This document shows positions 1 to 13,790 of a DNA stretch of 64,000 nucleotides, piece after piece (the stretch's first letter is position 1; the number at the start of each line of letters is the position of its first letter). The notes beneath the pieces were generated by a model. That model did not search any database and was not told where the DNA came from. It saw nothing but the letters and a program-made list of their open reading frames with translations. This stretch comes from Saccoglossus kowalevskii (Eukaryota > Hemichordata > Enteropneusta > Harrimaniidae). A program made the translations under genes and the position numbers. Location: NCBI RefSeq assembly GCF_000003605.2, contig NW_003110805.1, forward strand, positions 1 to 64,000, given 5' to 3'.

Positions 1-1460
1 TCACAATGAAATGGACAAACCACTTGAATACTAAACAATCCAATAAAATGGACAAGCCACTTGAATAGTAAACAATCCAATGAAATAGACAAACCACTTG
101 AATAGTAAACAATCCAATGAAATGGACAAACCACTTGAATAGTAAACAATCCAATGAAATGGACAAACCACTTGAATAGTAAACAATCCAATGAAATGGA
201 CAAACCACTTGAATAGTAAACAATCCAATGAAATTGACAAACCACTTGAATAGTAAACAATCCAATGAAATGGACAAACCACTTGAATAGTAAACAATCC
301 AATGAAATAGACAAACCACTTGAATAGTAAACAATCCAATGAAATGGACAAACCACTTGAATAGTAAACAATCCAATGAAATGGACAAACCACTTGAACA
401 GTAAACAATCCAATGAAATAGACAAACCACTTGAATAGTAAACAATCCAATGAAATAGACAAACCACTTGAATAGTAAACAATCCAATGAAATGGACAAA
501 CCACTTGAATAGTATAGTAAACAATCCATGAAATGGACAAACAACTTGAATAGTAAACAATCCAATGAAATGGACAAACCACTTGAATAATAAACAATCC
601 AATGAAATAGACAAACCACTTGAATAATAAACAATCCAATGAAATGGACAAACCACTTGAATAGTATAGTAAACAATCCAATGAAATGGACAAACCACTT
701 GAATAGTAAAAATCCAATGAAATAGACAAACCACTTGAATAGTAAAAATCCAATGAAGTGGACAAACCACTTGAATAGTAAACATTCCAATGAAGTGGAC
801 AAACCACTTGAATAGTAAAAATCCAATGAAATGGACAAACCACTTGAATAGTAAAAATCCAATGAAATGGACAAGCCACTTGAATAGTAAACAATCCAAT
901 GAAGCGGACAAACCACTTGAATAGTAAACAATCCAATGAAGTGGACAAACCACTTGAATAGTAAACAGTCCAATGAAATGGACAAACCACTTGAATAGTA
1001 AAAATCCAATGAAATGGACAAGCCACTTGAATAGTAAACAATCCAATGAAGTGGACAAACCACTTGAATAGTAAACAATCCAATGAAGTGGACAAACCAC
1101 TTGAATAGTAAACAATCCAATGAAGTGGACAAACCACTTGTATAGTAAAAATCCAATGAAATGGACAAACCACTTGAATAGAAACAATCCAATGAAATGG
1201 ACAAACCACTTGAATAGTAAACAATCCAATGAAATGGACAAACCACTTGAATAGTAAACAATCCAATAAAATGGACAAACCACTTGAATAGTAAACATTC
1301 CAATGAAATAGACAAACCACTTGAATAGAAAACAATCCAATGAAATGGACAAACCACTTGAATAGAAACAATCCAATGAAATGGACAAACCATTTGAATA
1401 GTAAACAATCCAATGAAATAGACAAACCACTTGAATAATAAACAATCCAATGAAATGGAC

Positions 1461-1494
1461 TATACATTTTGTATTATTATATATATCAATACAT
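1461..1494. other. AT-rich interruption of the satellite
   Basis: After a normal AAATGGAC the sequence becomes TATACATTTTG followed by TATTATTATATATATC, and then rejoins the monomer near ATGAAAATAGAC. About 30-34 bases have no convincing alignment to the 37-bp unit. The next two monomers are also irregular (ACAATTTGAAATAG, CCATGG). It could be a small insertion, a microsatellite expansion or an old, heavily mutated monomer. No target-site duplication or terminal repeat is visible. Confidence 0.7.
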
Positions 1495-4400
1495 GAAAAT
1501 AGACAAACAATTTGAAATAGTAAACAATCCATGGAAATGGACAAACCACTTGAATTGTAAAAATCCAATGAAATAGACAAACCACTTGAATAGTAAAAAT
1601 CCAATGAAGTGGACAAACCACTTGAATAGTAATCAATCCAATGAATTGGACAAACCACTTGAATAGTAAAAATTCAATGAAATGGACAAACCACTTGAAT
1701 AGTAAAAATTCAATGAAATGGACAAGCCACTTGAATAGTAAACAATTCAATGAAAGGGACAAACCACTTGAATAGTAAACAATCCAATGAAGTGGACAAA
1801 CCACTTGAATAGTAAAAATTCCAAATGAAATGGACAAACCACTTGAATAGTAAAAATCCAATGAAATGGACAAGCCACTTGAATAGTAAACAATCCAATG
1901 AAGTGGACAAACCACTTGAATAGTAAAGAATCCAATGAAATGGACAAACCACTTGAATAGTAAAAATCCAATGAAATGGACAAACCACTTGAATAGAAAC
2001 AATCCAATGAAATGGACAAACCACTTGAATAGTAAACAATCCAATGAAATGGACAAACCACTTGAATAGTAAACAATCCAATAAAATGGACAAACCACTT
2101 GAATAGTAAACAATCCAATGAAATGGACAAACCACTTGAATAGTAAAAATCCAATGAAATGGACAAACCACTTGAATAGAAACAATCCAATGAAATGGAC
2201 AAACCACTTGAATAGTAAACAACCCAATGAAATGGACAAACCACTTGAATAGTAAACAATCCAATAAAATGGACAAACCACTTGAATAGTAAACATTCCA
2301 ATGAAATAGACAAACCACTAGAATAGAAAACAATCCAATGAAATGGACAAACTACTTGAATAGTAAACAATGTAATGAAATAGACAAACCACTTGAATAG
2401 TAAACAATCCAATGAAATGGACAAACCACTTGAATAGTAAACAATCCAATGAAATAGACAAACCACTTGAATAGTAAACAATCCAATGAAATAGACAAAC
2501 CACTTGAATAATAAACAATCCAATGAAATGGACAAACAACTTGAATAGTATAGTAAACAATCAATGAAATGGACAAACAACTTGAATAGTAAACAATCCA
2601 ATGAAATGGACAAACCACTTGAATAGTAAAAATCCAATGAAATAGACAAACTACTTGAATAGTAAAAATCCAATGAAGTGGACAAACCACTTGAATAGTA
2701 AACAATCCAAAGAAATGGACAAACCACTTGAATAGTAAACAATCCAATGAAATGGACAAACCACTTGAATAGTAAACAATCCAATGAAATGGACAAACCA
2801 CTTGAATAGTAAACATTCCAATGAAATAGACAAACCACTTGAATAGAAAACAATCCAATGAAATGGACAAACCACTTGAATAGTAAACAATCCAATGAAA
2901 TAGACAAACCACTTGAATAATAAACAATCCATGAAATAGACAAACCACTTGAATAATAAACAATCCAATGAAATGGACAAACCACTTGAATACTAAACAA
3001 TCCAATAAAATGGACAAGCCACTTGAATAGTAAACAATCCAATGAAATAGACAAACCACTTGAATAGTAAACAATCCAATGAAATGGACAAACCACTTGA
3101 ATAGTAAACAATCCAATGAAATGGACAAACCACTTGAATAGTAAACAATCCAATGAAATGGACAAACCACTTGAATAGTAAACAATCCAATGAAATGGAC
3201 AAACCACTTGAATAGTAAACAATCCAATGAAATGGACAAACCACTTGAATAGTAAAAATCCAATGAAATGGACAAGCCACTTGAATAGTAAACAATCCAA
3301 TGAAGTGGACAAACCACTTGAATAGTAAACAATCCAATGAAATGGACAAACCACTTGAATAGTAAACAATCCAATGAAATGGACAAACCACTTGAATAGT
3401 AAACAATCCAATGAAATGGACAAACCACTTGAATAGTAAACAATCCAATGAAATGGACAAACCACTTGAATAGTAAACAATCCAATGAAATGGACAAACC
3501 ACTTGAATAGTAAACAATCCAATGAAATGGACAAACCACTTGAATAGTATAGTAAACAATCCAATGAAATGGACAACAAACCACTTGAATAGTATAGTAA
3601 ACAATCCAATAAAATGGACAAACCACTTGAATAGTATAGTAAACAATCCAATGAAATGGACAAACCACTTGAATAATAAACAATCCAATGAAATGGACAA
3701 ACCACTTGAATAGTAAACAATCCAATGAAATGGACAAACCACTTGAATAGTAAACAATCCAATGAAATAGACAAACCACTTGAATAGTAAACAATCCAAT
3801 GAAATGGACAACCCACTTGAATAGTAAACAATCCAATGAAATGGACAAACCACTTGAATAGTAAACAATCCAATGAAATAGACAAACCACTTGAATAATA
3901 AACAATCCAATGAAATGGACAAACCACTTGAATAGTATAGTAAACAATCCAATGAAATGGACAAACAACTTGAATAGTAAAAATCCAATGAAATGGACAA
4001 ACCACTTGAATAGTAAACAATCCAATGAAATGGACAAACCACTTGAATAGTAAACAATCCAATGAAATGGACAAACCACTTGAATAGTATAGTAAACAAT
4101 CCAATGAAATGGACAACAAACCACTTGAATAGTAAACAATCCAATGAAATGGACAAACCACTTGAATAGTAAACAATCCAATGAAATGGACAAACCACTT
4201 GAATAGTAAACAATCCAATGAAATGGACAAACCACTTGAATAGTAAACAATCCAATGAAATGGACAAACCACTTGAATAGTATAGTAAACAATCCAATGA
4301 AATGGACAACAAACCACTTGAATAGTAAAGAATCCAATGAAATGGACAAACCACTTGAATAGTATAGTAAACAATCCAATGAAATGGACAAACAACTTGA

Positions 4401-5740
4401 ATAATAAACAATCCAATGAAACGGACAAACCACTTGAATAGTAAACAATCCAATGAAATGGACAAACCACTTGAATAGTAAACAATCCAATGAAATAGAC
4501 AAACCACTTGAATAGTAAACAATCCAATGAAATGGACAAACCACTTGAATAGTAAACAATCCAATGAAATGGACAAACCACTTGAATAGTAAACAATCCA
4601 ATGAAATGGACAACAAACCACTTGAATAGTAAACAATCCAATGAAATGGACAAACCACTTGAATAGTAAAAATCCAATGAAATGGACAAGCCACTAGAAT
4701 AGTAAACAATCCAATGAAATAGACAAACCACTTGAATAGTAAACAATCCAATGAAGTGGACAAACCACTTGAATAGTAAAAATCCAATGAAATGGACAAA
4801 CCACTTGAATAGTAAAAATCCAATGAAATGGACAAGCCACTTGAATAGTAAACAATCCAATGAAGCAGACAAACCACTTGAATAGTAAACAATCCAATGA
4901 AGTGGACAAACCACTTGAATAGTAAACAATCCAATGAAATGGACAAACCACTTGAATAGTAAAAATCCAATGAAATGGACAAACCACTTGAATAGTAAAA
5001 ATCCAATGAAATGGACAAACCACTTGAATAGTAAACAATCCAATGAAATAGACAAACCACTTGAATAATAAACAATCCAATGAAATGGACAAACCACTTG
5101 AATACTAAACAATCCATTGAAATGGACAAACCACTTGAATAGTAAACAATCCAATGAAATGGACAAACCACTTGAATAGTAAACAATCCAATGAAATGGA
5201 CAAACCACTTGAATAGTAAACAATCCAATGAAATGGACAAACCACTTGAATAGTATAGTAAACAATCCAATGAAATGGACAACAAACCACTTGAATAGTA
5301 AAGAATCCAATGAAATGGACAAACCACTTGAATAGTAAACAATCCAATGAAATGGACAAACCTCTTGAATAATAAACAATCCAATGAAATGGACAAACCA
5401 CTTGAATAGTAAACAATCCAATGAAATGGACAAACCACTTGAATAGTAAACAATCCAATGAAATGGACAAACCACTTGAATAGTAAACAATCCAATGAAA
5501 TAGACAAACCACTTGAATAATAAACAATCCAATGAAATGGACAAACCACTTGAATAGTATAGTAAACAATTCAATGAAATGGACAAACAACTTGAATAGT
5601 AAAAATCCAATGAAATGGACAAACCACTTGAATAGTAAACAATCCAATGAAATGGACAAACCACTTGAATAGTAAACAATCCAATGAAATAGACAAACCA
5701 CTTGAATAGTAAACAATCCAATGAAATGGACAAACCACTT

Positions 5741-5894
5741 GAAGAGTAAACAATCCAATGAAATAGACAAACCACTTCAATAATCAACAATCCAATGAAA
5801 TGGACAACGAACCACTTGAATAGTAAACAATCCAATGAAATGGACAAACCACTTGAATTGTAAAAATCCAATGAAATGGACAAGCCACTAGAAT
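5741..5894 (+). repeat. Block B copy 1
   Basis: GAAGAG at 5741, CAATAATCAAC at 5778, GACAACGAACC, GAATTG at 5855 and CTAGAAT at 5888. The CAATAATCAAC to CTAGAAT distance is 110 bp. A TCAATG variant lies exactly 207 bp upstream at 5571, as it does before the copies at 35.6, 54.2 and 59.3 kb. Confidence 0.84.
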
Positions 5895-8158
5895 AGTAAA
5901 CAATCCAATGAAATAGACAAACCACTTGAATAGTAAACAATCCAATGAAATGAACAAACCACTTGAATAGTAAACAATCCAATGAAATAGACAAACCACT
6001 TCAATAATAAACAATCCAATGAAATGGACAAACCACTTGAATAGTAAACAATCCAATGAAATGGACAAACCACTTGAATAGTAAACAATCCAATGAAATG
6101 GACAAACCACTTGAATAGTAAACAATCCAATGAAATGGACAAACCACTTGAATAGTAAACAATCCAATGAAATGGACAACAAACCACTTGAATAGTAAAC
6201 AATCCAATGAAATGGACAAACCACTTGAATAGTAAACAATCCAATGAAATGGACAAACCACTTGAATAGTAAACAATCCAATGAAATGGACAAACCTCTT
6301 GAATAATAAACAATCCAATGAAATGGACAAACCACTTGAATAGTAAACAATCCAATGAAATGGACAAACCACTTGAATAGTAAACAATCTAATGAAATGG
6401 ACAAACCACTTGAATAGTAAAAATCTAATGAAATGGACAAACCACTTGAATAGTAAAAATCCAATGAAATGGACAAGCCACTTGAATAGTAAACAATCCA
6501 ATGAAGCGGACAAACCACTTGAATAGTAAACAATCCAATGAAGTGGACAAACCACTTGAATAGTAAACAGTCCAATGAAATGGACAAACCACTTGAATAG
6601 TAAAAATCCAATGAAATGGACAAGCCACTTGAATAGTAAACAATCCAATGAAGTGGACAAACCACTTGAATAGTAAACAATCCAATGAAGTGGACAAACC
6701 ACTTGAATAGTAAAGAATCCAATGAAATGGACAAACCACTTGAATAGTAAAAATCCAATGAAATGGACAAACCACTTGAATAGAAACAATCCAATGAAAT
6801 GGACAAACCACTTGAATAGTAAACAATCCAATGAAATGGACAAACCACTTGAATAGTAAACAATCCAATAAAATGGACAAACCACTTGAATAGTAAACAT
6901 TCCAATGAAATAGACAAACCACTTGAATAGAAAACAATCCAATGAAATGGACAAACCACTTGAATAGAAACAATCCAATGAAATGGACAAACCACTTGAA
7001 TAGTAAACAATCCAATGAAATAGACAAACCACTTGAATAATAAACAATCCAATGAAATGGACAAACCACTTGAATACTAAACAATCCATTGAAATGGACA
7101 AACCACTTGAATAGTAAACAATCCAATGAAATGGACAAACCACTTGAATAGTAAACAATCCAATGAAATGGACAAACCACTTGAATAGTAAACAATCCAA
7201 TGAAATGGACAAACCACTTGAATAGTATAGTAAACAATCCAATGAAATGGACAACAAACCACTTGAATAGTAAAGAATCCAATGAAATGGACAAACCACT
7301 TGAATAGTAAACAATCCAATGAAATGGACAAACCTCTTGAATAATAAACAATCCAATGAAATGGACAAACCACTTGAATAGTAAACAATCCAATGAAATG
7401 GACAAACCACTTGAATAGTAAACAATCTAATGAAATGGACAAACCACTTGAATAGTAAACAATCCAATGAAATGGACAAGCCACTTGAATAGTAAACAAT
7501 CCAATGAAGCGGACAAACCACTTGAATAGTAAACAATCCAATGAAGTGGACAAACCACTTGAATAGTAAACAGTCCAATGAAATGGACAAACCACTTGAA
7601 TAGTAAAAATCCAATGAAATGGACAAGCCACTTGAATAGTAAACAATCCAATGAAGTGGACAAACCACTTGAATAGTAAACAATCCAATGAAGTGGACAA
7701 ACCACTTGAATAGTAAAGAATCCAATGAAATGGACAAACCACTTGAATAGTAAAAATCCAATGAAATGGACAAACCACTTGAATAGTAAACAATCCAATG
7801 AAATGGACAAACCACTTGAATAGTAAACAATCCAATGAAATGGACAAACCACTTGAATAGTAAACAATCCAATGAAATAGACAAACCACTTGAATAGTAA
7901 ACAATCCAATGAAATGGACAAACCACTTGAATAGTAAACATTCCAATGAAATAGACAAACCACTTGAATAGAAAACAATCCAATGAAATGGACAAACCAC
8001 TTGAATAATAAACAATCCAATGAAATAGACAAACCACTTGAATAATAAACAATCCAATGAAATGGACAAACCACTTGAATAGTAAACAATCCATTGAAAT
8101 GGACAAACCACTTGAATAGTAAACAATCCAATGAAATGGACAAACCACTTGAATAGTA

Positions 8159-8195
8159 AACAATCCAATGAAATGGACAAACCACTTGAATAGTA
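8159..8195 (+). repeat. Reference canonical monomer
   Basis: This single 37-bp copy matches the most common base at every position and lies between equally canonical copies, so it can serve as the reference unit. It contains AACAAT, CCAAT and ACCACTTGAA words and no CpG. The dyad TCCA-6-TGGA inside it gives only a 4-bp stem. Confidence 0.95.
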
Positions 8196-9017
8196 AACAA
8201 TCCAATGAAATGGACAAACCACTTGAATAGTAAACAATCCAATGAAATGGACAACAAACCACTTGAATAGTAAAGAATCCAATGAAATGGACAAACCACT
8301 TGAATAGTAAACAATCCAATGAAATGGACAAACCTCTTGAATAGTAAACAATCCAATGAAATGGACAAACCACTTGAATAGTAAACAATCCAATGAAATG
8401 GACAAACCACTTGAATAGTAAACAATCTAATGAAATGGACAAACCACTTGAATAGTAAACAATCCAATGAAATAGACAAACCACTTGAATAGTAAACAAT
8501 CCAATGAAATGAACAAACCACTTGAATGGTAAACAATCCAATGAAATGGACAAACCACTTGAATAATAAGCAATCCAATGAAATGGACAAACCGCTTGAA
8601 TAGTAAACAATCCAATGAAATGGACAAACCACTTAAATGGTAAACAATCCAATGAAATGGACAAACCACTTGAATAATAAGCAATCCAATGAAATGGACA
8701 AACCACTTGAATAGTAAACAATCCAATGAAATGGACAAACCACTTGAATAGTAAACAATCCAATGAAATAGACAAACCACTTGAATAGTAAACAATCCAA
8801 TGAAATAGACAAACCACTTGAATAGTAAACAATCCAATGAAATGAACAAACTACTTGAATAGTAAACAATCCAATGAAATAGACAAACCACTTGAATAGT
8901 AAACAATCCAATGAAATGGACAAACTACTTGAATAGTAAACAATGTAATGAAATAGACAAACCACTTGAATAGTAAACAATCCAATGAAATGGACAAACT
9001 ACTTGAATAGTAAACAA

Positions 9018-9550
9018 TGTAATGAAATGGACAAACCACTTGAATAGTAAACAATCCAATGAAATGGACAAACCACTTGAAAATTAAACAATCCAATGAA
9101 ATGGACAAACCACTTGAATAATAAACAATCCAATGAAATGGACAAACCACTTGAATGGTAAACAATCCAATGAAATGGACAAACCACTTGAATAATAAGC
9201 AATCCAATGAAATAGACAAACCACTTGAACAGTAAACAATCCAATGAAATGGACAAACCACTTGAATGGTAAACAATCCAATGAAATGAACAAACCACTT
9301 GAATAATAAGCAATCCAATGAAATAGACAAATCACTTGAACAGTAAACAATCCAATAAAATGGACAAACCACTTGAATAGTAAACAATCCAATGAAATGG
9401 ACAAACCACTTAAATGGTAAACAATCCAATGAAATGGACAAACCACTTGAATAATAAGCAATCCAATGAAATAGACAAACCACTTGAACAGTAAACAATC
9501 CAATGAAGTGGACAAACCACTTGAATAGTAAACAATCCAATGAAGTGGAC
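9018..9550 (+). repeat. Block A copy 1 (532-bp form)
   Basis: Block A is an ordered set of variant monomers: GTAATG, GAAAATT, GAATAATAAAC, GAATGGT, TAAGC, GAACAG, GAATGGT, AATGAAC, TAAGC, AATCAC with GAACAG, AATAAAA, ACTTAAATGG, TAAGC, GAACAG, then two AAGTGGAC monomers. Here GTAATG to GAAAATT is 61 bp, one monomer shorter than in the other copies. A second GTAATG monomer lies 74 bp upstream at 8944. The block runs almost directly into a Block B copy at 9596. Confidence 0.85.
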
Positions 9551-9595
9551 AAACCACTTGATAGTAAACAATCCAATGAAATAGACAAACCACTT

Positions 9596-9712
9596 CAATA
9601 ATCAACAATCCAATGAAATGGACAACGAACCACTTGAATAGTAAACAATCCAATGAAATGGACAAACCACTTGAATTGTAAAAATCCAATGAAATGGACA
9701 AGCCACTAGAAT
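9596..9712 (+). repeat. Block B copy 2
   Basis: CAATAATCAAC at 9596, GAATTG 77 bp on, CTAGAAT at 9706. The GAAGAG monomer is replaced by a shortened ACTTGATAG monomer at the junction with Block A. It has the GACAACGAACC form. Confidence 0.83.
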
Positions 9713-10387
9713 AGTAAACAATCCAATGAAATAGACAAACCACTTGAATAGTAAACAATCCAATGAAATGAACAAACCACTTGAATAGTAAACAATCCAA
9801 TGAAATAGACAAACCACTTCAATAATAAACAATCAAATGAAATGGACAAACCACTTGAATAGTAAACAATCCAATGAAATGGACAAACCACTTGAATAGT
9901 AAACAATCCAATGAAATTGACAAACCACTTGAATAGTAAACAATCCAATGAAATGGACAAACCACTTGAATAGTAAACAATCCAATGAAATGGACAAACC
10001 ACTTGAATAGTAAACAATCCAATGAAATGGACAAACCACTTGAATAGTAAACAATCCAATGAAATGGACAAACCACTTGAATAGTAAACAATCCAATGAA
10101 ATGGACAAACCACTTGAATAGTAAACAATCCAATGAAATAGACAAACCACTTGAATAGTAAACAATCCAATGAAATGGACAAACCACTTGAATAGTAAAC
10201 AATCCAATGAAATGAACAAACCACTTGAATAGTAAGCAATCCAATGAAATAGACAAACCACTTGAATAGTAAACAATCCAATGAAATGAACAAACTACTT
10301 GAATAGTAAACAATCCAATGAAATAGACAAACCACTTGAATAGTAAACAATCCAATGAAATGGACAAACTACTTGAATAGTAAACAA

Positions 10388-10920
10388 TGTAATGAAATAG
10401 ACAAACCACTTGAATAGTAAACAATCCAATGAAATGGACAAACCACTTGAATAGTAAACAATCCAATGAAATGGACAAACCACTTGAAAATTAAACAATC
10501 CAATGAAATGGACAAACCACTTGAATGATAAACAATCCAATGAAATGGACAAACCACTTGAATGGTAAACAATCCAATGAAATGGACAAACCACTTGAAT
10601 AATAAGCAATCCAATAAAATGGACAAACCACTTGAATGGTAAACAATCCAATGAAATGAACAAACCACTTGAATAATAAGCAATCCAATGAAATAGACAA
10701 ATCACTTGAACAGTAAACAATCCAATAAAATGGACAAACCACTTGAATAGTAAACAATCCAATGAAATGGACAAACCACTTAAATGGTAAACAATCCAAT
10801 GAAATGGACAAACCACTTGAATAATAAGCAATCCAATGAAATAGACAAACCACTTGAACAGTAAACAATCCAATGAAGTGGACAAACCACTTGAATAGTA
10901 AACAATCCAATGAAGTGGAC
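10388..10920 (+). repeat. Block A copy 2 (532-bp form)
   Basis: GTAATG at 10388 and GAAAATT at 10486 are 98 bp apart, and TAAGC follows 117 bp later. This copy carries GAATGATAAAC, and AATAAAATGG follows its first TAAGC monomer, so one GAACAG monomer is missing. The copy at 25881 has the same two peculiarities and is its closest relative. Confidence 0.87.
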
Positions 10921-11369
10921 AAACCACTTGAATAGTAAACAATCCAATGAAATAGACAAACCACTTGAATAGTAAAAATCCAATGAAGTGGACAAACCAC
11001 TTGAATAGTAAACAATCCAATGAAATGGACAAACCACTTGAATAGTAAAAATCCAATGAAATGGACAAACCACTTGAATAGTAAACAATCCAATGAAGTG
11101 GACAAACCACTTGAATAGTAAACAATCCAATGAAATAGACAAACCACTTGAATAGTAAAAATCCAATGAAGTGGACAAACCACTTGAATAGTAAACAATC
11201 CAATGAAATGGACAAACAACTTGAATAGTAAAAATCCAATGAAATGGACAAACCACTTGAATAGTAAACAATCCAATGAAATGGACAAACCACTTGAATA
11301 GTAAACAATCCAATGAAATAGACAAACCACTTGAATAGTAAACAATCCAATGAAATGGACAAACCACTT

Positions 11370-11523
11370 GAAGAGTAAACAATCCAATGAAATAGACAAA
11401 CCACTTCAATAATCAACAATCCAATGAAATGGACAACGAACCACTTGAATAGTAAACAATCCAATGAAATGGACAAACCACTTGAATTGTAAAAATCCAA
11501 TGAAATGGACAAGCCACTAGAAT
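11370..11523 (+). repeat. Block B copy 3
   Basis: GAAGAG, CAATAATCAAC at 11407, GACAACGAACC and CTAGAAT at 11517. The downstream order (AATGAAC, then CAATAATAAAC near 11632) agrees with copies 1 and 2 over at least 200 bp. Confidence 0.84.
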
Positions 11524-12179
11524 AGTAAACAATCCAATGAAATAGACAAACCACTTGAATAGTAAACAATCCAATGAAATGAACAAACCACTTGAATAGT
11601 AAACAATCCAATGAAATAGACAAACCACTTCAATAATAAACAATCCAATGAAATGGACAAACCACTTGAATAGTAAACAATCCAATGAAATGGACAAACC
11701 ACTTGAATAGTAAACAATCCAATGAAATGGACAAACCACTTGAATAGTAAACAATCCAATGAAATGGACAAACCACTTGAATAGTAAACAATCCAATGAA
11801 ATGGACAACAAACCACTTGAATAGTAAACAATCCAATGAAATGGACAAACCACTTGAATAGTAAACAATCCAATGAAATGGACAAACCTCTTGAATAATA
11901 AACAATCCAATGAAATGGACAAACCACTTGAATAGTAAACAATCCAATGAAATGGACAAACCACTTGAATAGTAAACAATCTAATGAAATGAACAAACCA
12001 CTTGAATAGTAAACAATCCAATGAAATGGACAAACCACTTGAATAGTAAACAATCCAATGAAATAGACAAACCACTTGAATAGTAAACAATCCAATGAAA
12101 TGAACAAACCACTTGAATAGTAAACAATCCAATGAAATGAACAAACCACTTGAATAGTAAACAATCCAATGAAATAGAC

Positions 12180-12265
12180 AAACCACTTGATAGTAAACAA
12201 TCCAATGAAATGGACAAGCCACTTGAATAGTAAACAATCCAATGAATAGACAACCACTTGAATAG
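12180..12265 (+). repeat. Small deletion cluster
   Basis: Two or three monomers show ACTTGATAG, AATGAATAGAC and ACAACCAC, each lacking one or two bases, between regular neighbours. Confidence 0.65.
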
Positions 12266-12780
12266 TAAACAATCCAATGAAATGGACAAACCACTTGAAT
12301 AGTAAACAATCCAATGAAATAGACAAACCACTTGAATAATAAACAATCCAATGAAATGGACAAACCACTTGAATACTAAACAATCCATTGAAATGGACAA
12401 ACCACTTGAATAGTAAACAATCCAATGAAATGGACAAACCACTTGAATAGTAAACAATCCAATGAAATGGACAAACCACTTGAATAGTAAACAATCCAAT
12501 GAAATGGACAAACCACTTGAATAGTAAACAATCCAATGAAATGGACAAACCACTTGAATAGTAAACAATCCGATGAAATGGACAAACCACTTGAATAGTA
12601 AACAATCCAATGAAATAGACAAACCACTTGAATAGTAAACAATCCAATGAAATGGACAAACCACTTGAATAGTAAACAATCCAATGAAATGGACAAACCA
12701 CTTGAATAGTAAACAATCCAATGAAATAGACAAACCACTTGAATAATAAACAATCCAATGAAATGGACAAACCACTTGAA

Positions 12781-13340
12781 TACTAAACAATCCAATAAAA
12801 TGGACAAGCCACTTGAATAGTAAACAATCCAATGAAATAGACAAACCACTTGAATAGTAAACAATCCAATGAAATGGACAAACCACTTGAATAGTAAAAC
12901 TCCAATGAAATGGACAAACCACTTGAATAGTAAACAATCCAATGAAATTGACAAACCACTTGAATAGTAAACAATCCAATGAAATGGACAAACCACTTGA
13001 ATAGTAAAACTCCAATGAAATGGACAAACCACTTGAATAGTAAACAATCCAATGAAATTGACAAACCACTTGAATAGTAAACAATCCAATGAAATGGACA
13101 AACCACTTGAATAGTAAACATTCCAATGAAATAGACAAACCACTTGAATAGAAAACAATCCAATGAAATGGACAAACCACTTGAATAGTAAACAATCCAA
13201 TGAAATTGACAAACCACTTGAATAGAAACAATCCAATGAAATGGACAAACCACTTGAATAGTAAACAATCCAATGAAATGGACAAACCACTTGAATAGTA
13301 AAACTCCAATGAAATGGACAAACCACTTGAATAGTAAACA
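12781..13340 (+). repeat. Segment paralogous to 41.4 kb, with one 294-bp higher-order unit
   Basis: ACTAAAC at about 12781 and GTAAAACTCC at 12894 correspond to 41396 and 41509 at a constant offset of 28,615 bp. GTAAAACTCC recurs at 13004 (110 bp) and 13298 (294 bp). The 294-bp unit has eight monomers: AAAACTCC, AAATTGAC, plain, AACATTCC/AAATAGAC, TAGAAAAC, AAATTGAC, TAGAAAC (36 bp), plain. Confidence 0.86.
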
Positions 13341-13619
13341 ATCCAATGAAATTGACAAACCACTTGAATAGTAAACAATCCTATGAAATGGACAAACCAC
13401 TTGAATAGTAAACATTCCAATGAAATAGACAAACCACTTGAATAGAAAACAATCCAATGAAATGGACAAACCACTTGAATAGTAAACAATCCAATGAAAT
13501 AGACAAACCACTTGAATAATAAACAATCCAATGAAATGGACAAACCACTTGAATAATAAACAATCCAATAAAATGGACAAGCCACTTGAATAATAAACAA
13601 TCCAATGAAATAGACAAAC

Positions 13620-13790
13620 CACTTGAATAGTAAACATCCAATGAATGGACAAACCACTTGACTAGTAAACAATCCATGAATAGACAAACCACTGGATATA
13701 AACATCATGAATGGACACACTTGATACTAACATCATGAATGGACAACCACTTGATAGTAACAATCATGATGGACAAACCACTTGAATAGT
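13620..13790 (+). repeat. Deletion-rich degenerate monomers
   Basis: About five consecutive monomers have lost several bases each (GTAAACATCC, AATGAATGG, GGATATAAAC, ACATCATGAATGG, GATACTAAC, GTAACAATCATG). Almost all changes are deletions and not substitutions, and the flanks are normal on both sides. That pattern fits uncorrected read error better than ageing. Confidence 0.75.

Noticed and set aside
1453-1520. Transposon insertion at the AT-rich break
   Set aside because: Only about 34 bp are foreign, and no terminal inverted repeat, poly-A tail or target-site duplication can be seen.
3522-3713. A plus-strand reading frame of 63 codons (and a similar one at 15406-15591)
   Set aside because: They arise where TATAG and extra-CAA monomers happen to avoid plus-strand stops. 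The translation is just the repeat (MKWTNHLNSIVNNP).
8159-8195. Hairpin in the monomer (TCCA-6-TGGA)
   Set aside because: A four-base stem is too short to support a structural claim.
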